A stretch of DNA of 64,000 bases. It comes from Azolla caroliniana (lineage: Eukaryota; Polypodiophyta). This document shows, piece after piece, positions 1-11,082 of the stretch; the stretch's first letter is position 1; each line of letters begins with the position of its first letter. Both the position numbers and the translations under genes were made by a program. The notes under the pieces were generated by a model that saw only the letters and a program-made list of their open reading frames with translations, ran no database searches and was not told where the DNA came from. The DNA lies in NCBI GenBank assembly GCA_043228905.1, contig JBHGNT010000011.1, positions 3,162,001 to 3,226,000 of the forward strand, in the 5' to 3' direction.

Positions 1-803
1 GGGGTTTACCGGAGCCGAATCGGAGGCACATACTCGAGGTGCCTTTCAAATACCGGAGTATCCACTTGACCACGTTCTAGTGCTCTTTTCTAGGATTGCT
101 CATGAACCAGCTCACCACGCCGACTGCATATTCGATATCTGTCTAGGTACATACCATCGCATACATTAAGCTTCCGACAACATAGGCATATGGTATCTTC
201 ATCATATCTGTCTTCTTCGCCTTTGTCCTTGGGCTTTCTTTTCCGGATAGCTTGTAGTTTGCTGGAAGTGTCGATACGACTGGTTTCGCCTACAACATGT
301 TGAACTGTTGAAGTACCTTTGTCACGTACTTCTCCTGTGACAACCACAACAACTTCTTCGACCGGTCCCGGATGATGTGCATTCCCAATATCTGTCTTGC
401 CAGACCGAAGTCTTTCATTGAGACAGTCCGGGTCAAAGCCTTCTTCAGCATCTGAATCTTGCCTTAGTCTCGTCCGACGATCAGCATATCATCCACATAG
501 GAGGAGTATCAGGAAAACTCCTCCGTCAAATTTCTTCACAAACACACAGTGATTGGCCTGCGTCTTGTGGTACCCTTGGTCGGTCATGAAGGAGTTGAAC
601 TTCCAATACCATTGCTAGGGGGCTTGCTTCAATCCTTATAAGCTCTTCTTTAGCCGACACACCAGGTGCTCCTTCCCTTTCTTTTCAAATCCTTCCGGTT
701 TATGCATGTAGATCTCTTCTTCGAGGTCACCATGTAGGAATGTCGTCTTGACGTCCCGTTGCTCTACCTCGATGTCCATGCTTGCCGCTATGCCCAATAC
801 CGT

Positions 804-1112
804 CTAGATGAATGTCATCTTTACTACCGGGGCAAAGATCTCATCGAAATCCACTCCTTTCTTCTGCCGGAAGCCCTTCACCACGATTCGGGCCTTATAC
901 CTTGGTGGATTTCCAACATCTCCCGGTTTTAGCTTGTACACCCACTTGTTGCAGAGTGCACTCTTCCCTTTTGGCAACTCCGTCAGTTCATATGTGGGGT
1001 TCTCATGCAGGGAATTCATCTCATCCTGCATGGCACTCAACCATTTGCGGTTGTGGGTGTCTCTCTTTGCTTCTTCAAAGCTTTCCGTCTCCCCCTCATC
1101 AGTTAGCAACAC
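804..1112 (-). pseudogene. copia-0 reverse transcriptase remnant (N-terminal part)
   Basis: The minus-strand frame encodes a recognisable start of a Ty1/copia reverse transcriptase (RVT_2): NKWVYKLKPGD, then YKARIVVKGFRQKKGVDFDE and FAPVVKMT. This matches the near-intact copia copies residue for residue with few changes. Past 804 the frame breaks, but fragments of the rest can be followed to position 1, including a VGSLMYAMVCT-like stretch and an LRYLKGT block, with stops in between. It is a pseudogene with no intact active site region. Confidence 0.8.
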
Positions 1113-1151
1113 ATGCTCTGCATCTGGAAATATCTGGGGGGCTCTTCTCTC

Positions 1152-2144
1152 TCAGAGAGGGTATCTCCGTCCTTGGTTTTTGACTACCAGTTCCTCCGTT
1201 TGTTCCGTATCCGAATCTGATTCAGGATCTTGTCTATATCTGGTGTCTTCTTCTTCTTCTTCTTCTTCTTCTTCTTCTTCTTCTTCTTCTTCTTCTTCTT
1301 CTTCGATCGGTTCGGTTTCTTGTCCGTATCCGGCCGGTTTGTCGAGTGTCATCCGGTTTCCAACCGGGTAAGTCCTTGTGTCCTCAAGCTTGTTTTCATT
1401 GGATGATCCAGAGTTCATCACCTTCTTCTCTGACTCCCAGTCGACAATGGTCCTATCTTCCATGAAGACTATGTCTTGACTTTGGAACACCTTGTCGACC
1501 AGATCCCACACCCGGTAACCAAACTCATCATCGCCGTATCCAAGGAATATGCATGGCCTAGACTTCGGATCCAGCTTTGCTCTCTTTTCCTTTGCAACAT
1601 GCACATAGGCGAGACACCCGAACACCTTCAGATGCCGGTAGGATACGTCTTTACCGGTCCATACTATTTGCGGTGTGTCTCCGTCCAAGGGTACTGAGGG
1701 TGATCTGTTTGTCACATAGGTCGTCGTCGTCGGTGCCTTAGCCCAAAATGTCTTGGGTAACTTAGCATGTGCTAGCATGCTTCGGACTCTCTTCATTATG
1801 GTCCAGTTCATCCGTTCGGCCAACCCATTTAGTTCCGGCATTTTCCGCACAGTGAATTCCAGCCAGATTCTCTTCGACCGGTATTACTCCTAGAACTGGC
1901 CCCGGTATTCTCCTCCGTTGTCTGCTTGAACCACCTTCAGCTTCCGGCCGGTTTCTCTTTCCACTCTCGCATGGAGCTCCTTGAAGATAGACAACACTTG
2001 ATCCTTCGTCTTTAACGGTGAGACCCACAACTTCCGGATGTGTTCTTCTATGAATGTCACGAAGTACTGCGATCCGGCATGTGACTTCGTGTCCACTTGA
2101 CACACATCGGTATGTACCAGCTCCAATGGTGCATTCCGTCTCAT
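1152..2144 (-). pseudogene. copia-0 integrase remnant
   Basis: This covers the DDE integrase of the copia-0 fragment in two frames, 2144-1890 and 1850-1152. The first part has the LVHTDVCQV aspartate block and the ADNGGEYRGQF second aspartate. The second has the ELNGLAERMN glutamate block, followed by the copia-specific FGCLAYVHVAK and FLGYGDDEFGYRVWD segments. A frameshift between 1850 and 1890 breaks it. The downstream acidic linker contains a long run of glutamates encoded by the microsatellite at 1245-1304. The near-intact relatives in this window have only a few acidic residues at that point. Confidence 0.8.
1245..1304. repeat. (TTC)n microsatellite inside a coding linker
   Basis: This is about 60 bases of uninterrupted TTC/TCT repeat on the plus strand, (GAA)n on the minus strand. 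It lies in frame in the acidic linker between integrase and reverse transcriptase of copia-0 and so encodes a poly-glutamate tract. Confidence 0.95.
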
Positions 2145-3044
2145 CGGTGGTCTTGTTTGGAAGGAGGTTCAGTTTTGCTTGTCGGCCGAGCAATCGGTGC
2201 ACTTCTCAAGATGCACGTCTTTCACCTCCGGAATGAGGTTGTCTTCGGCAGGTCTTCTCATCCCCTTCTCACTCATGTGACATATTCTTTTGTGCCACAG
2301 CTCACCGGTAGTGTCGGATACAACGTTCACTTCTTCCCGGAATATCCGGGCATGCATAAGATATAGCATGTTCATCTTCCAGCCTTGAGCCACAATCAGG
2401 CTTCCTTTACTGAATTTCATGACTCCGTTCTAGATGTTACCTGTGTAGCCTTCATCATCTAGCCGACTGGCTGACATCAGGTTCAGTCGAACCTCCGGAA
2501 CATGTCGGACATCCTTCAGCAGCAACTCGCATTCTGGTTGATGTCTTCAACAACACATCTCCTATGCCGACAATTCGGCATGTACCTTCATTCCCCATCC
2601 GAACACAACCGTGATCTCCCGCTGTGTAGGATGAGAAGCATCTCCAGTCCAGTGTCAGGTGACTTTGACCTCGTCCCCAATTTGTCTCGGTTTTGGAGAC
2701 TTCCATACCGGCCTCTTCCCCGGTTGTGGTCATCTTCTGTAACCAAGGCCTTCGGATCGGTTCTGGACTTCCAGTCCTTTCGGCGAGCTTCTTCATCTCG
2801 CAAGCTTGATTTTATCCTTGTTAGGGACAACTGCTTTCCTACCAGCCCGGCATTGCCCAACATGACAACTAGCATCTCCCAACTATCCGGGAGGGAACCG
2901 AGCAGGAGTAATGTGAGTACCTCATCGACGAGAGGTACTTCCAATGAGTTCGCTTGATGTATTAGCCCCTGGAAGGCATTCATGTGCTCCGTCATACTGG
3001 AGCCGTCCTGGTACCGGAGCCTCACTAGCTTCCGGAATACCAGA

Positions 3045-3620
3045 ACCCGATTAACAACATTCTTGTTCTGGAAAATTATGCCGATCTTTGTTACCCGACC
3101 GATCTTTCACAAGGAGATGGACCAACGAGAAATGGTAGGCCTATTTTACATTATCCGGGAGGAACCAACAGAGAACATTCAACAGTTTGTCATCCGGTTC
3201 CAGCGGATCCTAAGTCAGCTCAGTCGGGCATCACCGGAGGAAGAAACAAAGGCCATATTCTTAGCAGTACTCTGGGAACCCTTACGAACGGTGTGCACCG
3301 TCATTGATTTCCGCACCAGCAGCATAGATCAAGTGATCGACCGAGTTCGGGAGGATCCGGTGTGAACGTGATCAGCCTCCAAACGTGTAACACTCTAGGA
3401 ATCCATGACTGGGAACCATGCCCGTTTTGGCTTCGGATGGCGGACACAAGCTCAATATGGCCGACCGGATTAATACATGATCTGGAAGTGACCATCGGGG
3501 GTCACACATTTTGCATTTCGACAGTAGTTCTCCACCTACAGGCTCAAGGAGCTTACCCACTATTGTTGGGACGCCCTTGGTTAAAAACAGCACACATCAA
3601 GCAAAACTGGAGGAAGAATA
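3045..3620 (+). pseudogene. gypsy-1 gag-protease fusion remnant
   Basis: The frame up to 3361 carries a Retrotrans_gag-like segment (EMDQREMVGLFYIIREEP, then IQQFVIRFQRIL). The following frame starts in the middle of an aspartic protease, GGSGVNVISLQTCN, followed by LLLGRPWLKTAHIK. The catalytic aspartate block expected just before GGSG is absent, as are the zinc knuckle and the linker that gypsy-2 still partly shows on the other strand. An internal deletion at about 3345-3360 has apparently fused gag to protease, out of frame. This copy cannot encode an active protease. Confidence 0.7.
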
Positions 3621-4025
3621 TAATTACGTTCCGGCGTGGAAAAGCGAAAGTGCGAGTACTAACTCAACCACGGTCGGGTACCGGCAAGGAATTGATGCCG
3701 CTATATGCGGAATGTGTCAACATGCTGGAAGGATTGGCGGACGAAGAGGTCGATCAATACTTACAAGAAAATCCGAAGATCATACCTCTGTTCGAAATTG
3801 ATGTAGCCGAAGCAGTATCACCATACATACTGCAACCGGACGGGACCGACGAGGAACCGGATAAAGAAGCGATCCGGGAGTTACGGCAAGCACAGGAGGC
3901 ACTGGAAAGAGAAATGGCAGTGTCACAGTGCGTAAAAGCATCCCAGCTAGAAGAGGTAAACCTAGGTACCACAGAGGACGCAAGACCGGTTCACATCGCC
4001 AAGGAAATGACCCTGGAGAATTGCA

Positions 4026-5537
4026 ATGATCACACTCCTAAAAGAATTTCACGATGTGTTCGCCTGGTCCTATGAGGACATGCAGGGACTCGATCCTCAG
4101 TTGTATCAACACCAGATACATCTGAGTAAAGAAGCCAAACCGGTAGCGCAACGGCGTTACCGGATGAACCCAAATTACGCAGCAAAAGTCAAAGAAGAAA
4201 TCGACAAGTTGCTAAGGGTTGGCTTCATCCGACCGGTAAAGAAAGCCACATGGCTCAATCCGATAGTCGTAGTACCGAGAAAGAACAGTAAGATAAGTAT
4301 TTGCGTCGACTACCGGAAATTGAATGCGGCTACGGTAACGGACGCCTTCCCACTTCCATTCACGGATGGAGTCTTGGATGCGGTCGCCGGACATGAGGTG
4401 TACAGTTTTCTAGACGGTTTCAATGGCTATAATAAAATCCGGATGCACCCCGATGACCAGGAGAAAACCGCTTTTGTCACCGAATGGGGAGTCTTTGTTG
4501 CCGTAGTAATGATGTTCAGACTGAAAACGGCGCCGACAACCTTCTAGCGGATCATCATGGAGATTTTCGAAGAATTCATTTCGGCATTCATGTAGGTGTT
4601 CCTGGACAACTTCGTTGTTTATAGCCGAGAAGGGGATCACCTTCAGCACCTTCAGCACCTTCGACTATGTCTGGAGAAATGTAGGGTTTACCAGCTAAGC
4701 CTTAACCCGGCAAAATGCGTGTTCGGAGTGTCCAACGGAGCGTTACTTGGCCACATCGTGAGCAAGGACGGTATTGCAGTGGATCTGGACAAGGTCAAAG
4801 CTATTTTAGAGACACCGGCACCAACCATGGCAAAGGCATTAAGCCGGTTCTTAGGACAAATTCGGTGGCACAGCCGAATGCTCCGATATCTGGCAGACTT
4901 GGCTACACCATTGCATGCCGCGGTACATCGGACACCGTTCCAATGGATGGACACAAAATACAAGGCTTACCGGGCACTAAAAGTACTATTGTCACAAGCG
5001 TTGGTGGTGCAACCTCCGGATTGGTCTAAAGAGTTCCATGTGTTCGTTGACGCGTCTGACATTGCAATCGGGAGCGCACTTATGCAACTTACAGAATCGA
5101 AGTGGTACCGGCCAATGTAGTATGCCAGCCGGAAGTTGTCCCAAGCAGAACATAATTATTCCACAACGGAAAGAGAGGCCTTGGGCATGATCTACAGTGT
5201 CACCAAGTTTAGACACTATCTTTTGGGAAGGAAATTTTCCTTTCACGTAGATCATTCGGCGCTCCTCTATTTGGTGTCCAAAGCATCACTCACCGGTAAG
5301 CTGGCCCGGTGGACGTTACTATTACAAGAATTCCAGTTCGAGATATTCCACCGACCCGGCATACAACATGTGGTAGCAGACTATTTGAGCCGGTTAGATT
5401 CTAGCAAAACCGGTGACGGCATCCCAGATGAGTTCCCAGACGCTGAGCTGTTTAGAGTCATGGCAGAAACGACAACGGATGGTACGGTCGCAGAGGAAGA
5501 CAAGTGGCTCACCAACATGCACCAATTTCTGAGATGA
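4026..5537 (+). pseudogene. gypsy-1 reverse transcriptase and RNase H
   Basis: The frame contains the gypsy RT signature blocks: MNPNYAAKVKEEIDKLL, CVDYRKLNAATVTDAFPLP, then FLDNFVVYS where FLDDFxxYS is usual, so the second catalytic aspartate has become asparagine. RNase H follows with FHVFVDASDIAIGSAL, YSTTEREALGMIY and the chain ending VADYLSRL. Three in-frame TAG codons, at 4545, 4591 and 5118, interrupt an otherwise open frame, and each replaces a codon where CAG is the simplest ancestor. Inactive, but only moderately decayed. Confidence 0.85.
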
Positions 5538-5589
5538 ACAGAGACGAGAGGAAATGCTTAGTTGTTCAAAGCCGGCACTTATGTCTATT

Positions 5590-5885
5590 ACAGGACACAA
5601 TGTACCACAAAGGCGTAGATGGCATATGGCGACGTGCAGTGCGCAGCGACAAAAAGGACATAATATTGCGCGAAGCACACTGCGGAGTGGCTAGAGGACA
5701 TTATGCCGAAGACGCTACGAGAAGGAAAATATGGCAGAGTGGACTATGGTGGCCAACAACATTGAAGGATGCAGTCCGGTACGCTAAAGAATGCGACCTA
5801 TGTCAGCGAATGGGCCAACAACCCGAACAAGCCAGGATGCCTCACCAGCCCGTGCTACCGTTAGAACCATTTCAGAAATGGGGGT
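5590..5885 (+). pseudogene. gypsy-1 integrase, zinc-binding N-terminal domain (split gene, first part)
   Basis: The frame encodes an HHCC integrase zinc domain: histidines in AHCGVARGHYAED and cysteines in ECDLCQRMG, followed by PLEPFQKWG. Coding stops at the insertion point of the large DNA transposon, after the sequence for K-W-G. The frame resumes at 32928 with L-D-F-V-G-P-F. Removing the insert and one GGGT restores the reading frame exactly. Confidence 0.88.
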
Positions 5886-5909
5886 GGGTAAAAGCATGCG
5901 AGTGGAAAC
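5886..5909 (+). repeat. Left terminal inverted repeat of giant transposon
   Basis: This 24-bp terminus begins GGGTAAAAGC. Its reverse complement occurs at 32904-32927 with one mismatch at the fifth base. The preceding GGGT at 5882-5885 is the target duplication. Confidence 0.9.
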
Positions 5910-6136
5910 ACTATTATAGCTAATTAGCTACTAAAATGGCCATAGCTAATTAGCTATTTGTTTAGCTAGTCTTTCTTGTGGGAAAATCAAATATTTGAAA
6001 AACTAATTTATGAAAAAACTCAAATATTTGAACTTCTGTTTCAGACGTAGTGGAACTTGGGGAATATCACCATCATCTAAGGTCGACTTCAATGTCATCA
6101 ATTTCCTGTTTAGCCTAAGTCTGATTTTGAACGCAG
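5910..6136. promoter_or_regulatory. Left subterminal region with palindromes, upstream of the RING-like gene
   Basis: Two AGCTAATTAGCT sites (about 5918-5955) lie immediately inside the left inverted repeat, followed by AT-rich sequence up to the first ATG of the cargo gene. The location fits a combined transposase-binding and promoter region. No TATA box is clear. Confidence 0.45.
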
Positions 6137-9100
6137 ATGGAGTACTCAGAGCACGAACGCAGACGTAGCTCCCGCAACAGCAAAAAATCGACATTGCAGA
6201 TTGAGAGCTACAACACAGAACCCGCTCAATCATCGTCCAGGTATGTTTCAGTTACAGAAACCCCAAACATTTGTTTTTTCTTTTTGACTACTGTCTGAAC
6301 TTTGGTGCCGATTCATATTTCCCCAAAATCGAATAGGGCGAAGTTCTTGGAGTCCCATACAAGGATGTCTCGCAAATCGGGGAGTAGCAACAGGTGTGTT
6401 TATATTACTTTTTTTGTGTTTAATCCTGTCTTTAGTGATTAGGGTTTGTGATTGAAATTTCTGATTAGGGTTTGTGATTGAAATTTCTGATTAGGGTTTT
6501 TGATTATAAATTTCTGATTAGAATTTCTGAATAGGGTTTCTGGTTACAAATTTTGATTACAAATTATGATTAGGGTTTCTGATTTGCTAAGTTAAAGATT
6601 TTGCACCATTTTTGTTGTTGTTGATTGGGGTTTTTGATTCTCACATATTCTGATTTTGCACTATTTCTGATTTCTGTAATGATATTTCAGATGGCTCGTT
6701 CCTCCGTATACGAGAGTGCTAAACTTCGCAAAATTTTGCGAGACAAAGGAGGACTTCCACAACACCTATGGTCTGTCACTCGAGGGTGTTGACCCGGCTG
6801 TCCTAAGTGATAAATTGATCAGTGATATAGACTAGATGACAGTATATATAGTGCCTAGAGTCAAAGGCAAGGTCAAGCTGAAGCATGTACGAGCCGACTT
6901 GTACGATGACTGCATGAGACTGCACCAGAAAGTTCATCAGGAGATCCCAGTCAACAATGAGTTGTCAGTTTCATTTGCTAGAGCATTTGCATATGAGTAC
7001 TGCAAAACAGCGAAGGAATCTAGAGACCCTGAAATGTATAGGGTAGCTTGGGCAGTCTATGGTGAGGCATCGGTAAAAAGATGCCGAAAGATGGGGACCT
7101 TGGCACAAAAAATAGACAGATTTTGGAGCATGGCAGCTGTTGATGCAACTGCCGACTCCCAGCAAGACCGGGGGCATACACCACACCGACACCCAAGGAA
7201 AGCCAATGTCGATGATACAGGTGAGACATTGGTTAGCTATATGCTAAAAAATGTCCATGAAGCCTGTGAGACATTGGCATTTTTTAAGACTGATTTAGAG
7301 AAAGCCACAATGGCTTCTGCAATGGAGAGCAAAGTTACTTCTGCTGTTACAACAATTAGAAATAAGATTCAGGTAACTATTGTTTTGCTGGTATGTGATT
7401 GTGTTATAAATAACGGGTAAAATGTGCTAATCAAGCATTATCTGGAATAGGTTGCGCAACAGGAGCTTGAATTAGAGGGGCCACTGGATCCCCAGCGTAA
7501 AATAGAACTGCAAATAGAGATCCAGGTTCTTTCAATGAACCTGGACCTTCTAGGTGTAAATACTGTTGCAGATTACAATTTGGATAAGCTTCAAGTAAGT
7601 TAACGATTCCTGAGCAAAGTTGGTGTATCTTTCAACAACAAGAATAATTAATCGGTAAATTTCTCTGTTGCGTTGAAGGAACAATACATTCATCAAGAAC
7701 AGGTAGTTAGCTGCCTTAAGAAGAAGCTACATTTTGTGGAGGGAATGGTAAGGACCAGACAGGATTTGGACCTGAACATTCTTGCTCCCTTACCAAATGA
7801 AGTAGAACCAGAAAATAATTTATTGACAGTTCAAGCACGTTGCATCGCTTGCGGGTTAGGTGTGGAGGACAAAACTGCGTCTTTGTTGGTTCACCTACAA
7901 CCATGCAACCACACATACCATCTGCTTTGTTTTCAACATGCCTGTCGAATTGCTGCATTCTGTTTGGGAGATTGCAGTACAACTCTACCAAATGAGTGGA
8001 GAAAACAAACAGGTATACCATACTGTAGCTAATAAGCTTAGTCTTTTCTAATTAGCTATCCTACTAGCTAATTAGCTACTGGCAGCTAATGAGCTACTAG
8101 CTAATTAGCTATCCTAGTAGCTAATTAGCTATGGTACTAGCTAATTAGCTAGTACCATAGTTGTGTAAAAAAGCTAAATAGCTATCCTACTAGCTAATTA
8201 GCCACTGGCAACTAATTAGCTATCCTAGTAACTAATTAGCTACTACCATAGTTGTGTAAAGTAGCTAATAAGCTATCCTAGTAGCTAGTTAGCTATGGTA
8301 CTAGCTAATTAGCTAGTACCATAGTTGTGTAAAAAAGCTAATTAGCTATCCTACTAGCTAATTAGCTACTGGCAACTAATTAGCTATCCTACTAGCTAAT
8401 TAGCTATCCTACTAGCTAATTAGCTATCATAGTAGCTAATTAGCTACTGACATAGTTGTGTAAAGTAGCTAATAAGCTATCCTAGTAGCTAGTTAGCTAT
8501 GGTACTAGCTAATTAGCTAGTACCATAGTTGTGTAAAATAGCTAATTAGCTATCCTACTAGCTAATTAGCTACTGGCAACTAATTAGCTATCCTACTAGC
8601 TAATTAGCTATCATAGTAGCTAATTAGCTACTGACATAGTTGTGTAAAGTAGCTAATAAGCTATCCTAGTAGCTAATTAGCTACTGGCAGCTAATTAGCT
8701 GTCCTAGTAGCTAATAAGCTATCCTAGCTACTACATAGTTGAGAAAGTAGCTAATTAGCTTTCATTGTAGCTAATTAGCTATCCTAGCTACCACCATAGT
8801 TAGTAAAGTAGCTAATTAGCTATCCTAACTACTACCATAGTTAGTAAAGTAGCTAATTAGCTATGCTAGCTACTACCATAGTTGAGTAAAGTAGCTAATT
8901 AGCTACCATAGTAGCTAATTAGCTATCCTAGCTACTACTATAGTTGTGTAAAGTAGCTAATAAGCTATCCTACTAGCTAATTAGCTATCCTAGTAGGTAA
9001 TTAGCTATGGTACTAGCTAATTAGCTAGTACTATAGTTGTGTAAAAAAGCTAATTAGGTATCCTACTAGCTAATTAGCCACTGGCAACTAATTAGCTATC

Positions 9101-10180
9101 CTAGTAACTAATTAGCTACTGCCATAGTTGTGTAAAGTAGCTAATAAGCTATCCTAGTAGCTAATTAGCTATCCTACTAGCTAATTAGCTACTACCATAG
9201 TTGAGTAAAGTACCTAATTAGCTATCCTACTAGCTAATTAGCTACTACCATAGTTGAGTAAAGTACCTAATTAGCTATCCTACTAGCTAATTAGCTACTG
9301 GCAACTAATTAGCTATCCTACTAGCTAATTAGCTGCTGGCAACTAATTAGCTATCCTACTAGCGAATTAGCTATCCTAGCGAATTAGCTATCCTAGTAGC
9401 TACTGCCATAGTTGTGTAAAGTAGCTAATAAGCTATCCTAGTAGCTAATTAGCTACTGGCAGCTAATTAGCTGTCCTAGTAGCTAATAAGCTATCCTAAC
9501 TACTACCATAGTTGAGTAAAGTACCTAATTAGCTATCATACTAGCTAATTAGCTATCGTACTAGCTAATTAGCTATCCTAGCTTCTACCATAGTTTAGTA
9601 AAGTAGCTAATTAGCTATCCTAAATAACTGTCATGTTATTGTAGAATCTTGTGGATTAAGGACGGCACATGATGTGTCTGGTGCTGATGATGCTACAACA
9701 GATGAGGATACTACTGCCAATGTGGCTGAAAGTAAGAGTCCTGCTATCACATCTCCTTCAGATCAGCTGCACCCTATTCTTTTGGAACAGTGTACTGAAT
9801 TAGGCAACGATGTGAAATGCCATGAAATAGTGGAAACAACATGTAAAATTGAGGTTCACAACAACAGTGTTTATGAACACTTGATGCAACATTTCTTCGA
9901 GTCTCAAGACCTTGATTCCACCCCACCGAGCCCAACTACTGAAAATGTCCAAACAGATCCCTCTGTACTTGAAAAGCTAGTTCAAGAAACGGCTGATGTG
10001 CAATTAGCTGCTGAGGCGATGGGAAGGTTGTCGGAGGAGGACACACTTGCGCATTGGGTCCTAGAAGCAAGGCTAAATGGGGAACCAACCAGAAAAAGGC
10101 TGAAGAAGGGGCCACGATCGGGAACAAGACCAGTTACTCGGTCAAGGGGCCCAGACGTAGTGGAGCGAAATACTGTTTAG
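6137..10180 (+). CDS. Six-exon transposon cargo gene with RING-H2-like zinc finger (one internal stop)
   Basis: My exon model is 6137-6240, 6337-6393, 6691-7372, 7451-7594, 7679-8012 and 9645-10180. Every junction is GT...AG and every phase agrees, giving 618 codon positions. The N-terminus is rich in Arg and Ser. The middle is helical. Exon 5 encodes RCIACG followed by PCNHTYHLLC, which is the C-x2-C...C-x-H-x2-H-x2-C core of a RING-H2 finger, with further cysteines into exon 6. The C-terminal third is acidic and ends in a basic Arg/Lys-rich tail that could be a nuclear signal. An in-frame TAG at 6833 interrupts exon 3. It could be a CAG-to-TAG mutation, or translation may start at the ATG at 6836, giving 516 residues. 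Intron 5 (8013-9644) is filled by the palindrome array. A ubiquitin-ligase-like role is suggested only by the finger. I recognise no named family. Confidence 0.68.
6394..6690 (+). repeat. Intron with short telomere-like tandem repeats
   Basis: This intron of the RING-like gene contains several imperfect copies of a roughly 26-base unit built on GATTAGGGTTTGTGATTG, between about 6435 and 6600. The TTAGGGTTT core resembles plant telomere repeat sequence, but the copies are degenerate and interspersed, so this is a local minisatellite rather than a telomere. Confidence 0.6.
8028..9625. repeat. Left array of AGCTAATTAGCT palindromes (inside an intron)
   Basis: About 1.6 kb consists of the 12-bp palindrome AGCTAATTAGCT and one-base variants, mostly spaced 20 bp apart with linkers such as ATCCTACT or ACTGGCAA. 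These are broken up by a recurring segment around CCATAGTTGTGTAAAGT. The array lies wholly within the fifth intron of the RING-like gene. The same palindrome recurs in the transposase intron, at both transposon ends and in the intergenic zone. Its placement fits a binding site for the transposase or a host factor, but no function is shown. Confidence 0.92.
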
Positions 10181-10373
10181 TTGGATATGATTGTTAGCTT
10201 AGGGATTTTGCTAGGGTTTTATGAAGTTTTACTATCCTGTTGGACAAGTAAAACCTCAGATTGGTTGTTGCTTGATCCACATTATGTAATGGAACTCTAT
10301 GATGTTTTTCCAAGATAATTTGAAGAGTGTTGTTCTATGACTGAAACTCTTTGATGTTCAGGATATTGTTTTG

Positions 10374-11051
10374 TGTTGGGATTTCGGTCCCTCCGGATGG
10401 GATGCCCGGAGATGAATGACGGCAAGCCCGGTTGCGGTTACGGAGCCGGATGATGAAGACCCCGGCTACGGAGCCGGATGATGAAGACCCCGGCTACGGA
10501 GCCGGATGATGAAGACCCCGGCTACGGAGCCGGATGATGAAGACCCCGGTTACGGAGCCGGATGACGAATGTACCCAGAGAGAGATCCGGATGCGGAGAC
10601 ATATTTGTGAATATGTTTGCCAAGAGCCCCTGAGGCTATAGTTGTAAATAGCCCGAAAGTCATATGTGTATAAATATGACTTAGGGCAAACAGTTAAGTT
10701 GTTGTTGCTCATTTTCTGTTTTCCACTAAGAGGGAGCGAAGTGAGAGCAGCCGAGAGAGAGTGAGAGAGAAGGAGGAAGGAAGAGGTCGACGCCTCTGTG
10801 TAATACCGCCGCCTGTGGCGAGGACAGCGAGCTCAAGGTCGTCGCCTTGCAGCTCGCCATTGTACATTCTCGCGTATAGTGATAGTTGGAGTCTTGCACT
10901 CCCGTGTTTTTTTTCCCTTTCCCATTTAGGGTTTTCCACGTAAAACATCCAGTGTGCCCTTCTCTCTATTGTTTTTCGTGCATTGTTGTATTTCCCGTTT
11001 TCTGTGAATCGATCCTGTTCCTCGGTTGTGGCCGAGCACGGAATTTCGACA
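10374..11051 (+). repeat. E1 5' long terminal repeat (678 bp)
   Basis: It begins TGTTGGGATTTCGG and ends GAATTTCGACA. It contains about five copies of a 28-bp minisatellite (unit GAAGACCCCGGCTACGG...), a TATAAATA box at 10669-10676 and U5 up to the primer-binding site. The match to the split 3' LTR (15167-15280 and 25568-26075) shows only a few substitutions, mainly C/T or G/A. Confidence 0.92.
10669..10676 (+). promoter_or_regulatory. TATA box of copia E1 LTR
   Basis: TATAAATA sits in the LTR about 400 bp upstream of the gag start. The same sequence recurs at the equivalent place in each of the other LTRs of the cluster, consistent with the Pol II promoter of the retrotransposon. Confidence 0.7.
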
Positions 11052-11054
11052 AAC

Positions 11055-11066
11055 TGGTATCAGAGC
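11055..11066 (+). other. Primer-binding site of copia E1 (initiator tRNA-Met type)
   Basis: TGGTATCAGAGC starts four bases after the LTR end. This is the standard complement of the 3' end of plant initiator methionine tRNA used by copia elements. The same site follows the LTRs at 15924 and 20800. Confidence 0.93.
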
Positions 11067-11082
11067 GACGGTAACACAGAAA

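Larger units (their letters stand above)
1..3030 (-). mobile_element. Degenerate Ty1/copia retrotransposon fragment (copia-0), antisense
   Basis: Read on the minus strand, the order is gag (about 3025-2588), protease, GAG-pre-integrase (2420-2169), integrase (2144-1152), reverse transcriptase (1112 to about 300) and the start of RNase H at the left edge. The translated pieces closely match the near-intact copia copies at 11083-24908, for example the PELNGLAERMNWT integrase motif and a VVKWILRYLKGT stretch near position 1. Frameshifts and stops separate every domain, so it is dead. The 3' end lies off the window. At about 3030 the similarity stops abruptly and plus-strand gypsy gag begins. No LTR or PBS is seen at that end, so this is a truncated or recombined copy. 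Confidence 0.85.
3031..5885 (+). mobile_element. Ty3/gypsy retrotransposon, left part (gypsy-1)
   Basis: The plus-strand order is gag (3045-3361), protease (3362-3620), linker, reverse transcriptase (4026-4700), RNase H (about 5030-5400) and the integrase zinc-binding domain (5590-5885). The integrase core resumes at 32928 after the giant DNA transposon. The pol order RT-RH-IN marks Ty3/gypsy. No chromodomain is seen after the integrase, which suggests a non-chromovirus (OTA-type) lineage. Stops at 4545, 4591 and 5118 are TAG where a glutamine CAG fits. No 5' LTR is present, because copia-0 abuts the gag. Confidence 0.88.

Noticed and set aside
808-1371. Plus-strand frame with a long poly-Ser run
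   Set aside because: Antisense to the copia-0 integrase/RT region. The Ser run is the plus-strand reading of the (TTC)n tract.
8028-9625. Possible CRISPR array (short repeats with regular spacing)
   Set aside because: The repeats are palindromes with near-constant 8-bp linkers instead of unique spacers of 30-40 bp. The context is an intron of a plant transposon gene, with no cas genes.
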